From: Halorussus gelatinilyticus
GTDB lineage: Archaea > Halobacteriota > Halobacteria > Halobacteriales > Haladaptataceae
Reading direction: 5' to 3'
Length of the DNA stretch: 64,000 bases
Assembly (NCBI RefSeq): GCF_023238445.1
Contig: NZ_CP096658.1
Coordinates: 744,001-808,000, forward strand
The notes below the pieces were generated by a model, which was not told the DNA's origin, did not search any database, and saw nothing but the letters and a program-made list of their open reading frames with translations. Made by a program: the position numbers and the translations under genes. This document shows positions 27,413 through 34,749 of this stretch, one piece after another; position 1 is the first letter of the stretch; each line of letters begins with the position of its first letter.

Positions 27413-27561
27413 ACTCGGTGGTGTGACTCGGCGACCGTGAGGGTGTCGTTCTCGCGGTGGAGTCGGGTCGGGGTTCGGTGGACTGGTCTTCGCCGTGTCG
27501 GAGGTGGGAGTTTGGTTTTGGGGTCAACGTCGGAGGTATTCAGAAAAGAGCTAGCTTCAGG

Positions 27562-27757
27562 CTTGAACATAGGAGTCTACCGCACCTCACGGCACCGCGA
27601 GGGCCTCACGCCTTCCCAACCTCGCGCCGCACGAGGCGGCCGCCGTCCACCGTCGGAAGCGAGTTCCGACGAGCCGTGCGCTCACGTCCGTTCGCACGGA
27701 CCTCGCGCGATGGGCGCGACCGCAAGCGGTCGCGCCCGCACGCGCCGGTGAGAAAAC
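27562..27757. repeat. Dispersed intergenic element, copy A
   Basis: It shares with the element at 63029-63219, in the same order: CTTGA-CA--GGAGTCT at the left, GGCCTCAC-CCT-CCCA-CCTCGCG in the middle, CTCGCGCG before a hairpin, and CGCGCCGG with GAAA after it. The hairpin in this copy is a perfect 12-bp stem (27712-27723 with 27726-27737) around AA. It lies in the gap after the 3' end of trmY. Confidence 0.75.
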
Positions 27758-27832
27758 TTCGGAACGCGCCGGGCGGTCGGTGTCGATTCGCGCACCCTCT
27801 CCGCGGTATCGCCGCGGAACCCGAAACCGGCG

Positions 27833-28429
27833 TCAGTACCGCTCGAAACCGTCGGTGTCGAGGTAGTTGTGCGCGACCGTAATCGCGTGGTCGGCGTGGA
27901 GCAGTTCCGGGCCGAGGCGCACGCGCCGGTCGGCCGCCTCCGCGAGCAGGGACGCTTCCTCGTCGCCGAAGTCGTGGTGGTCCGAGAGGACGAACACCGG
28001 GTTCTCGGGCGGTTCGACCGCCACGACCGGGTCGCCCTCCTCGTGGAGTTGGACGACCGTCCCGCCGCGCGCGGCCTCCGCTAACACCGGTTCGAAGCCG
28101 CGCTTCGAGACGTGGACGCCCGGCGAACTCTCCGCTTCCATGTGGCCGATGGCCTCGCCCTTCTCTTCGAGCGCGCCGCGAATCAGGGCCGCCGTGCTTC
28201 GCTCGTCCGGGTTGAGTCGCCGAAGCTCCGACCCCTCGAACCGGACAGTCACCGAGTCGCTCAGGACGAGGAAGACGCGCACGTCCTCCCGAATCGCGTG
28301 CGAGAGGAAGAACGCGGAGTTGACGCACCGACACAGCACGTCGAGGCGGCCCGCGCCGCCCGCGAGGTCGTCCAACGAGAAGTCGGGGGTCGTCGGGGCG
28401 TCGTGACCGAGGACGATGAACTGGCGCAT
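27833..28429 (-). CDS. trmY: tRNA (pseudouridine54-N1)-methyltransferase
   Basis: A 198-residue SPOUT-class methyltransferase. It begins [30 protein letters not shown] (given as conserved [10 protein letters not shown] and [11 protein letters not shown]), has [15 protein letters not shown], and ends in the trefoil-knot SAM site [13 protein letters not shown] with [11 protein letters not shown]. It makes m1-pseudouridine at position 54 of archaeal tRNAs, using the pseudouridine made by Pus10, whose gene starts at the end of this window. Length is as usual for the family. Confidence 0.95.
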   Translation of the reverse strand: MRQFIVLGHDAPTTPDFSLDDLAGGAGRLDVLCRCVNSAFFLSHAIREDVRVFLVLSDSVTVRFEGSELRRLNPDERSTAALIRGALEEKGEAIGHMEAESSPGVHVSKRGFEPVLAEAARGGTVVQLHEEGDPVVAVEPPENPVFVLSDHHDFGDEEASLLAEAADRRVRLGPELLHADHAITVAHNYLDTDGFERY

Positions 28430-28746
28430 GCGAGTTGGTTTTCCGGCGGGCGTAATACGCGCGTCGAAGCCCGCCGGACCGGAGGTGTCGTCCGAGTCAT
28501 CGAAGTTGCGTCCGCTCGCGTGCGACTGAATGCCGGGAGCCGCAGTTTCAGGCGGTGCTTACGGGAGTCGAGCGAGCGGTTCGGGTCGTCTCTCGAACTC
28601 GTGTGGCCTCACCTGAACCCTCGTGTGCCGCTGTATAACTATGGGTAAGAGAGCCGACTCGGAGAAGTACAGCCGATAAGCCCGGCACGACTCGCGGTCA
28701 GTGGCTGGGTAACTCGCAGACATCGGCGTTAGGGAGGCACCAAACT
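28430..28746. other. Intergenic region before cetZ
   Basis: No gene was recognised. A TATA-like TGTATAACTATG lies at about 28632-28643, roughly 105 bases before the cetZ start, which would give a leader of about 80 bases. GGGAGGCACC just before the ATG includes a GGAGG-type ribosome binding site, unusual here where most genes look leaderless. Confidence 0.5.
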
Positions 28747-29910
28747 ATGAAGCTCGCAATGATTGGCTTTGGGCAGGCTGGCGGTAAGATCGTGGACAAG
28801 TTCGTCGAGTACGACCGGGGGACGGGCGCGAACGTCGTCCGGTCGGCCATCGCGGTCAACACCGCGAAAGCGGACCTCGCGGGGCTGGAGAACATTCCCG
28901 AGCGCAACCGCGTCCTCATCGGACAGGCGCGGGTGAAGGGTCACGGCGTCGGCGCGGACAACGAGTTGGGCGCGGACATCGCCGAAGCGGACATCGACGA
29001 GATTCAGGGCGCGTTAGACGACGTACCGGTCCACGAGATAGACGCGTTCCTCGTGGTCGCGGGCATGGGCGGCGGCACGGGGTCGGGCGGCGCGCCCGTC
29101 CTCGCGAGTCACCTCAAGCGCATCTACACCGAACCCGTCTACGGACTGGGCATCCTGCCCGCCGAGGACGAGGGCGGCATCTACACGCTGAACGCCGCGC
29201 GGTCGTTCAAGACCTTCGTGGACGAGGTGGACAACCTGCTGGTCTTCGACAACGACGCGTGGCGCGAGACCGGCGAGTCGGTTCGGGGCGGCTACGACCG
29301 CATCAACGAGGAGATAGTCAGGCGGTTCGGCATCCTCTTCTCGGCGGGCGAGGTCCGGGAGGGCGAGGCGGTCGCCGAGAGCGTCGTGGATTCGAGCGAG
29401 ATAATAAACACCCTGTCGTGCGGCGGCGTCTCGACCATCGGCTACGCCACCGAACAGGTCGAGACGGCGGGCGGCGGCCTTCTCGGGCGCTTCTCCGAGG
29501 ACGAACTCGACGCGACCGAGACGACCAACCGCATCACCAGCCTCGTCAGGAAGGCGGCGCTCGGCCGACTCACGCTCCCCTGCGAGGTCCGCAGCACCGA
29601 CCGCTCGCTCGTGGTCGTCAGCGGCCCGCAGGACCACCTCAACCGGAAGGGGATAGAGCGCGGGCGGAAGTGGCTGGAGAACGAGACCGCCAGCATGGAG
29701 GTCCGGGGCGGCGACTACCCCCTCGGCGACACCGACCACGTCGCGGCGGTCACGCTCCTCTCGGGCGTCACCGACGTCCCGCGCGTGAAGGCGCTTCAGG
29801 AGGTGGCAGTCGAGGCCCAAGACAACATCGACGACATCGAGGAAGAGAGCGAGGAGAACCTGGAGAGCCTGATTCGAGACGACGGCGACGAACTGGAGGC
29901 GCTGTTCTGA
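28747..29910 (+). CDS. cetZ: CetZ tubulin-superfamily cytoskeletal GTPase
   Basis: A 387-residue protein. The nucleotide-binding features are IGFGQAGGKIVDKFVEY (G-box 1), the tubulin signature GGGTGSGG (108-115), then GLGILPAEDEGGIYTLNAARS and DNLLVFDNDAW. The T7-like region near SCGGVSTIGYATE replaces the FtsZ NxDxxD pattern. CetZ proteins are distinct from FtsZ and control cell shape and motility in haloarchaea. The C-terminal tail is acidic (DIEEESEENLESLIRDD). The gene has a GGAGG element 8 bases before ATG, so start choice is firm. Confidence 0.95.
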   Translation: MKLAMIGFGQAGGKIVDKFVEYDRGTGANVVRSAIAVNTAKADLAGLENIPERNRVLIGQARVKGHGVGADNELGADIAEADIDEIQGALDDVPVHEIDAFLVVAGMGGGTGSGGAPVLASHLKRIYTEPVYGLGILPAEDEGGIYTLNAARSFKTFVDEVDNLLVFDNDAWRETGESVRGGYDRINEEIVRRFGILFSAGEVREGEAVAESVVDSSEIINTLSCGGVSTIGYATEQVETAGGGLLGRFSEDELDATETTNRITSLVRKAALGRLTLPCEVRSTDRSLVVVSGPQDHLNRKGIERGRKWLENETASMEVRGGDYPLGDTDHVAAVTLLSGVTDVPRVKALQEVAVEAQDNIDDIEEESEENLESLIRDDGDELEALF

Positions 29911-30127
29911 GGCCTCGGTGAAGCGGAGACTCGGTCGAGCGGTTTGGGTTGGAGATTCGGTCTAACGGTTGGGTTGGAAGACCGAATTCGTCGGAAGCGA
30001 TCTCGTTTTTCTGCGGACCGTTCGTCGTGAACGACAGCCGTAGCTGTGAAGCAGTAAGCCACCGGCGAAAATCGGCGGAATCGCAGTAATCGGTGTCTGC
30101 GAAATCTGCGTGGAGGGCAGAACGGTC

Positions 30128-30292
30128 CTACCAGACGCGAGCGGCGGGCGTGCCGCACTCTTCGCAGACGACCGCGGCGTCGCCCTTGAACTCCTCGCGG
30201 GCCAGAGAACCCGTCGCACACCAACTGCAGTCGTCGCCGACGAGCGCACCGAGAACCGCGTCCGACGCGTCTTGCGAGGTTACCTGTTGCAT
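30128..30292 (-). CDS. HVO_A0556-type small zinc-finger protein
   Basis: A 54-residue protein with CSWC near residue 22 and CEECGTPAARVW at the C terminus; the VVCEECGTP-x-RVW ending is the hallmark of this haloarchaeal micro-protein family. It would bind one zinc in a treble or ribbon knuckle. The ATG at 30292 is chosen since the family starts 20 residues before the first CxxC; a longer frame would add a hydrophobic stretch. Role unknown. Confidence 0.82.
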   Translation of the reverse strand: MQQVTSQDASDAVLGALVGDDCSWCATGSLAREEFKGDAAVVCEECGTPAARVW

Positions 30293-30399
30293 CGTTCGGA
30301 ACAGAACGGCACCGCTATTTGAAAGTACCGGAATTGTCACGATGATTGACACGGTGGCGACGGGACCGAGCGGCATTGTCGGACGCTCCGACGCGTTTG

Positions 30400-31131
30400 T
30401 CAGTCGCGCTCGCCGACGAGTCTCGCCGCGGCGTCGCGGTCGGCGGGCGCGTTGACGTTCACGAACTCGGCGTCCGTCCGCATCGCCTCGACCCGCGCGC
30501 CCGCTCGAATCAGGACGCCGAGCGCGTCGGCGAGTTCGTACTCGCCGCGCGCGGACGGCCGGAGAAGCGAGATCGCGTCGAAGACTTCGGCGGGCAGGAC
30601 GTACGCGCCCGTCGTCGCCAGCGTCGATGGCGGGTCGGCCGGTTTCTCCACGATGTCGGTGACCCGCCGGGGAGCTCCCTCGTTCCCGTCCTCGACCGCG
30701 ACGACGCCGGTCTCGCGCGCCGTCTCGGGGTCCACTTCCTCGACGGCGACCACCGCGTCCACGTCGGGGTCTCGCTGGCGGGCGATTTGCGCGCGCAAAT
30801 CGCCCGCGACCACGTTGTCACCGTTCAACACGACGAACGGACCATCGACGTGCGACTCGGCTTGGAGGACGGCGTGGCCGAGTCCCGACTGCTGGTCCTG
30901 TTCGACGTACGAGAGCGGGAGACCTGCGGCGCTGTCGCCGAAGTACTCCCGAATCGCGTCGCCCTCGTAACCCACCACGACGACTATCTCCTCGACGCCG
31001 CTGTCCGCGAGCGTCTCGAAGACGTGCGCGAGGAGGGGCCTCCCGGCGACCTCGACCAGTCCCTTGGGCGTGTCGTCGGTCAGCGGCCGGAGGCGGGTCC
31101 CCTCGCCCGCGGCCGGAACGACTCCGAGCAT
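30400..31131 (-). CDS. Sugar-1-phosphate nucleotidyltransferase
   Basis: A 243-residue GT-A-like nucleotidyltransferase. The activation loop is VPAAGEGTRLRPLT (residues 4-17), then PKGLVEVAGRPLL, YVEQDQQSGLGHAVL, the metal-binding Asp in VLNGDNVV, and VEKPADPPS. It makes UDP-, dTDP- or GDP-sugars from sugar 1-phosphates and NTP. It resembles AglF/RmlA-type enzymes of haloarchaeal glycosylation and has a relative at 42030 and a larger one at 58565. The ATG at 31131 begins MLGVVPAAG, as expected. Confidence 0.92.
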   Translation of the reverse strand: MLGVVPAAGEGTRLRPLTDDTPKGLVEVAGRPLLAHVFETLADSGVEEIVVVVGYEGDAIREYFGDSAAGLPLSYVEQDQQSGLGHAVLQAESHVDGPFVVLNGDNVVAGDLRAQIARQRDPDVDAVVAVEEVDPETARETGVVAVEDGNEGAPRRVTDIVEKPADPPSTLATTGAYVLPAEVFDAISLLRPSARGEYELADALGVLIRAGARVEAMRTDAEFVNVNAPADRDAAARLVGERD

Positions 31132-31271
31132 ACCTTCGGCTTGGAGTCGAAGCGACCTGTACCTGCCGACCGTCCGAGACCGCCTCGGGCCGACCGAGAC
31201 AGCGCGCCGGACCGCGCGTTCCTGCGGGTCGTTCTCCCGGTCGGCCGGTGGCGCTCGCCGCACCTACGGGC

Positions 31272-31715
31272 CTACGCTTCGAGAATCTCCACGAGGTTGC
31301 CCTCCGGGTCGCGAACGAACAGGATTTTCGTCCCGCTCGCGGTCGTCTGCGGTTCGCTCACCGTCTCGACCGCGGGCGGTAGCTCGTCGTAGAAGCCATC
31401 GAGGTCCGCGACCGCGAGACCGAGGTGTTTCGCTCCCGGCTGGTTGACGCGCTCGGCGGCCGCTTCGTCGCCTTCGGGGTCGTACGCGACGAGTTCGACG
31501 CGGGCGGACCCGGCGTCGAGGTGCGCGAACTCGCCGGTCGCGCCCGGCACGCCGACGCCCTCGGCGAACGCCTCGCCCGAGACCGAGAATCGGTCGAGTA
31601 CGTCGAGACCCAGCGCGTCACGGTAGAACGCGACCGCACGGTCGAGGTCCGTCACCGTCACGCCGACGTGGTGTGCAGTTGGGTCGGAGCGGTTTTCGGT
31701 TTGTTCTGTGGTCAT
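31272..31715 (-). CDS. VOC-family (glyoxalase-fold) protein
   Basis: A 147-residue protein with two beta-alpha-beta3 modules: THHVGV-like start (HHVGVTVTDLDRAVAFYRDALGL in pieces, metal His16), ARVELVAYDP (metal Glu), then HLGLAVADLD and ILFVRDPEGNLVEILE (final Glu). All four usual metal ligands (His, Glu, His, Glu) are present. It could be lactoylglutathione lyase-like or methylmalonyl-CoA epimerase-like; no neighbour supports one. It is the last normal high-GC gene before the mosaic region. Confidence 0.9.
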   Translation of the reverse strand: MTTEQTENRSDPTAHHVGVTVTDLDRAVAFYRDALGLDVLDRFSVSGEAFAEGVGVPGATGEFAHLDAGSARVELVAYDPEGDEAAAERVNQPGAKHLGLAVADLDGFYDELPPAVETVSEPQTTASGTKILFVRDPEGNLVEILEA

Positions 31716-32599
31716 GTAAGGGAGACCGAGAAGGATGCGGAAAGCCCTGTCCGTTTGACGCTGTGCTAGTGATTCACGAAGCGGTTCTACACCCCTCTGG
31801 CACGTGCGTTCGGCGCGAAGATGGCCGTGAGGACTTCCAAATGCTACTCTACAAATCGACTCTCTTCCGGAAGTTACGGCGTCTAGAGGGGGTGTAAACC
31901 AGAGTATGGATAGTGAATGAGGTTCGGTCGCGCGAGAGAGTGCGCTTTCGCTAGTAATCTGCTTATAGTGTTCCAATACGACGTTCTCCGAGAGATGTGG
32001 TCGTCGGTTCCGACGCCGTGAGACCGGTTCTGGTAGCGGCAGAGTAGCGTCGTCAGGCGTAAAATCAGAATTCACCGGTACACCTCCTGTTTTACCGGCG
32101 AATTCAGGTGATTCGGGATTCGTACCGCTAAGCACCTTAAATCAGGCTGCTACAGGAAGAACAGCATTCTGTGGGCCTCTACCCCTCATTTCCGTCAGGG
32201 TAGTATGAGAGTGATAAAGATACATTCTAAGCGCGTAGTGGCGTGGTTTGAGAAAACAGCAGCCTACACCCATCTAGTCGCTCGAAAAATCCATTTGAAT
32301 CATGGGCCACTCTAGCGCCTCATATTCTACATCCGGTACTTAGCGCTTCGTTCTGCCGTCTGAAGAACCACGTAGTTCCCCTCCCTTTCTCTAAACGGGT
32401 CAGAAGACACCACCCATTTGCTACACCCCTCCTCGACACCGCTTCTTTCGGCTTATCTACGGGGTGTAGAGGAGGGCAGCAGACGCTATTGGGTCTTTCC
32501 GGGCAACTGGTCCAGTGGCGTCTTGTAGAAGCGAGTGTACGCACGGGTCTTTCGGCCACCTCAATCAGCGGATCCAAGGAGACTGTTGATTTGATGTTC
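31716..32599. other. Gene-poor AT-richer region with inverted repeats
   Basis: No convincing gene was found in 880 bases. The stretch contains inverted pairs of the same core: TACACCCCTCT (31788-31798) with AGAGGGGGTGTA (31885-31896), and CTACACCCC (32421-32429) with GGGGTGTAG (32461-32469). The sequence may be the outer part of the replication-origin region or debris from the duplicated glycan module. Confidence 0.5.
32068..32105. repeat. 13-bp imperfect inverted repeat
   Basis: GAATTCACCGGTA (32068-32080) faces TACCGGCGAATTC (32093-32105) with one mismatch and a 12-base spacer. Possible hairpin or protein site; no gene ends here to need a terminator. Confidence 0.6.
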
Positions 32600-32722
32600 T
32601 GGTCGAAAGCAAAGGAACTCACCAGCTACGAGCCGACGACCATCCGAAAAGGCGTCGGAGCGTTCACTGAATGGTACCGAGGGAATGGAGGATGGTACGA
32701 GCCGCTTGTCCAGAATTGTTGA
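32600..32722 (+). pseudogene. 3' remnant of a sugar-nucleotide epimerase gene
   Basis: About 40 codons read SKAKELTSYEPTTIRKGV and FTEWYRGNGGWYEPLVQNC, which match the last residues of the two full epimerases at 37268 and 42833 (SKANELIGYEPTTTIREGV and WYRANREWYEPLVRNS), with one residue missing. Nothing upstream continues the match, so only the tail survives. It is a third, mostly lost copy of the module that follows. Confidence 0.85.
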
Positions 32723-32901
32723 CTGACTGCTCTTACTTTCGGGGAGTTAAGCTCGCTATCGGACCAGAGTAACGGCATTTGAGGGCCGTTCGTAGTCTCT
32801 CAGTCGGTGTTTCCTTCATCTATCTTCGTATCGAAGGTGTTCAGAGTTCCCCCAATAAAAGACGCTTTCCGGTTGACGGACGACGGTGCAGCCAAAAAGT
32901 G

Positions 32902-33220
32902 AGACACACCCCACAACGAGTGAATATTTAAGAACGGAATTCTTGACCGAGGCCAACTCGTAGCGATACACCCAGTAACGAGTAAAACCCTCAAAGTTAG
33001 CTTCGAATGTTCGTTTACAGCGTCTACAACGAATGAAGAGTAGGCTGGAGAAACACTACAAATGAGAGATCGTCTTCGTAGAGAGACACTCATTCATTGC
33101 TACCCCTATGGTTTCACTCGTTCCAAGGTGTGTCTATTACGTGTGTTACACATATAAACAAATATTTCTCCACATCTTAGTCTCGATCGTGGGGTTTTGA
33201 AGTGATTCACTCGTTAGGTG
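32902..33220. other. Candidate replication origin: ORB-like repeats around AT-rich core
   Basis: Four boxes share the core CACTCGTT, 2-5 bases, then GGTG(TGTCT). Two are inverted (32902-32923 and 32966-32983) and two direct (33115-33135 and 33208-33220). They flank AT-rich sequence at about 32984-33114 directly upstream of orc1/cdc6. Inverted origin recognition boxes around an unwinding element next to the initiator gene are the standard archaeal origin layout. No replication data are available. Confidence 0.75.
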
Positions 33221-33228
33221 GCATCGCT

Positions 33229-33238
33229 ATATTTAATA
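33229..33238 (+). promoter_or_regulatory. TATA box of orc1/cdc6
   Basis: ATATTTAATA lies 24-33 bases before the ATG at 33262, consistent with a leaderless transcript. The last origin box ends 8 bases upstream of it, so initiator binding could repress its own gene. Confidence 0.65.
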
Positions 33239-33261
33239 CATAGTAGTGGGAACGGCCTGTA

Positions 33262-34464
33262 ATGGAAGACTCGTCTAAGTCGGATTTTGACGATATATTC
33301 GAGACAGGAGATATCTTTGCAGATCGTGAACTACTTCGTGTCGGCCACGTTCCGAAACTAAACCGAGTTGTCGGCCGTGATGAAGAGGTGCGAGAAGTCG
33401 GTAGTGCACTCGGACCGGCGACTCAAGGTGGACCACCAGAGACGATAATTATATACGGAAAAACTGGGACTGGAAAGTCCCTCGTGACGAGGTGTACGAC
33501 CCGGGAAGCTCATCGGAAAGCTCTTGAGAACAGTAGCTCGTTCCAATATTCCTACATCGACTGTTCGGACTATCAGACCGAAGCCAAAGCCAGTCGAGAA
33601 ATGGCGCAGGAGTTATGTGAGAATCTTGGTGCAGATGTCAATGTTCCCCGTGTCGGAATAGCGTCATCAGATTATCGTGATATCGTTTGGGAGTTGCTTG
33701 ACGAACACGGGATCGAGTCCTACGTGGTCATCCTCGACGAAATCGATAAGCTCGAAAACAACGAGATTCTCCGTAGTCTCTCACGTGCACGCGAAAGCGG
33801 AAAATCTGATGCTCACGTCGGCGTGATTTGTATCAGTAACAAAATCGGATATCGGGATCGATTGAACGAGCGTATCGACTCTAGTCTTCAAGATAACGAA
33901 CTCTTCTTCCATCCGTACGACGCAAATCAGCTTCGCAACATCCTCGAAAACCGACGAGATGCGTTTACGGAAGGCGTCCTCGAAAGCGATGTGATACCCA
34001 AGGCTGCCGCTCTTGCTGCACAGGAACACGGTGACGCTCGAAAAGCAGTCGATATCCTCTATGAAGCGGGACGACTCGTGGAGAAGGCTGGCGATGAAAT
34101 GGTTACGGTCGAACACGTCGATGACGCGCAGACGAAGGCCGAAGTCAACCGCTTTCGAGAACTCATCAGCGGGACGACGCCCCACGTGAAACACGCACTT
34201 CGAGCATTAGCGTTACTTACAGAAAATACGACGCAGGATACGTTTCGGACGCACAAAATCTACGAAACGTACAAGCGATTAGTTCAACAAGAAGGCGGGG
34301 ATGTCCTCTCTGAAGACCGAATCTATCGGTTGCTCAAAGAACAGTCCTTCCTCGGAATCATCGAGAGCAACCATACTGGTGGCGGGTTAGGTGAGGGAAG
34401 CTACCTCGAACATCGACTCCTCGGTGATTCCCAAGTCGTCACCCAAGCCCTAACTGAAGAATAA
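33262..34464 (+). CDS. orc: Orc1/Cdc6 replication initiator
   Basis: A 400-residue AAA+ ATPase. Walker A is YGKTGTGKS (about 65-73), Walker B VVILDEIDKLE (about 155-165), sensor 1 near GVICISNKIGYRDRL, sensor 2 in the EHGDARKAVDILYEAGR segment, and a winged-helix domain from about 290 (FRTHKIYETYKRLVQQ). It binds origin repeats, which surround the gene on both sides. Codon use is AT-richer than neighbours, suggesting a plasmid or recently acquired origin. It is separated from aglB by 285 bases carrying more boxes. Haloarchaea usually have several Orc paralogues; which one this is cannot be told. Confidence 0.96.
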   Translation: MEDSSKSDFDDIFETGDIFADRELLRVGHVPKLNRVVGRDEEVREVGSALGPATQGGPPETIIIYGKTGTGKSLVTRCTTREAHRKALENSSSFQYSYIDCSDYQTEAKASREMAQELCENLGADVNVPRVGIASSDYRDIVWELLDEHGIESYVVILDEIDKLENNEILRSLSRARESGKSDAHVGVICISNKIGYRDRLNERIDSSLQDNELFFHPYDANQLRNILENRRDAFTEGVLESDVIPKAAALAAQEHGDARKAVDILYEAGRLVEKAGDEMVTVEHVDDAQTKAEVNRFRELISGTTPHVKHALRALALLTENTTQDTFRTHKIYETYKRLVQQEGGDVLSEDRIYRLLKEQSFLGIIESNHTGGGLGEGSYLEHRLLGDSQVVTQALTEE

Positions 34465-34472
34465 GCAACGCT

Positions 34473-34605
34473 CACTCGGTATGGGGTGTGTCCCCCCTAA
34501 ACGCTATTACACTCGTTGTGAGGTGTGCCTCGGGATGGTTCGCTCAATACACGGTGTACTAGTAAAACTCACCGTCTAGCACTACACTCGTTATCGGGTG
34601 TGTCT
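34473..34605. other. ORB-like boxes downstream of orc1/cdc6
   Basis: Three direct boxes: 34473-34492, 34510-34530 and 34585-34605, each CACTCG(T/G)T, 4-5 bases, GGTGTG(T/C)C. A weaker one lies at 34541-34558. All are in the same orientation as the boxes just before the gene. The block is copied, diverged, at 39998-40090. Confidence 0.75.
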
Positions 34606-34719
34606 GAGAAGCTTGATTCTCCACCAGTTCAGCGTAAAACCCACATACAATCGAATTTGTAAATAGACATAGTAGCGATAGTGCGCCAGAAAGAGTTGTC
34701 GTAAACGAGTGTCGTAGGG

Positions 34720-34727
34720 TTTATACA
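34720..34727 (+). promoter_or_regulatory. TATA box before aglB-like gene
   Basis: TTTATACA lies 23-30 bases before the ATG at 34750. A related TTTATCTG with similar flanks (CACGTTA, CAACCACCATGA) precedes the aglB remnant at 41738, showing that the promoter was duplicated with the gene. Confidence 0.65.
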
Positions 34728-34749
34728 CTATTCACGTTACGCAACCACC

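Noticed and set aside
32320-32622. 100-codon minus-strand frame in the gene-poor region
   Set aside because: It overlaps the epimerase remnant on the other strand, and its composition is unlike haloarchaeal proteins.
32800-33093. Open frame on the minus strand upstream of cdc6 (97 codons)
   Set aside because: It runs through the inverted origin boxes and AT-rich core; the translation has no domain-like pattern.
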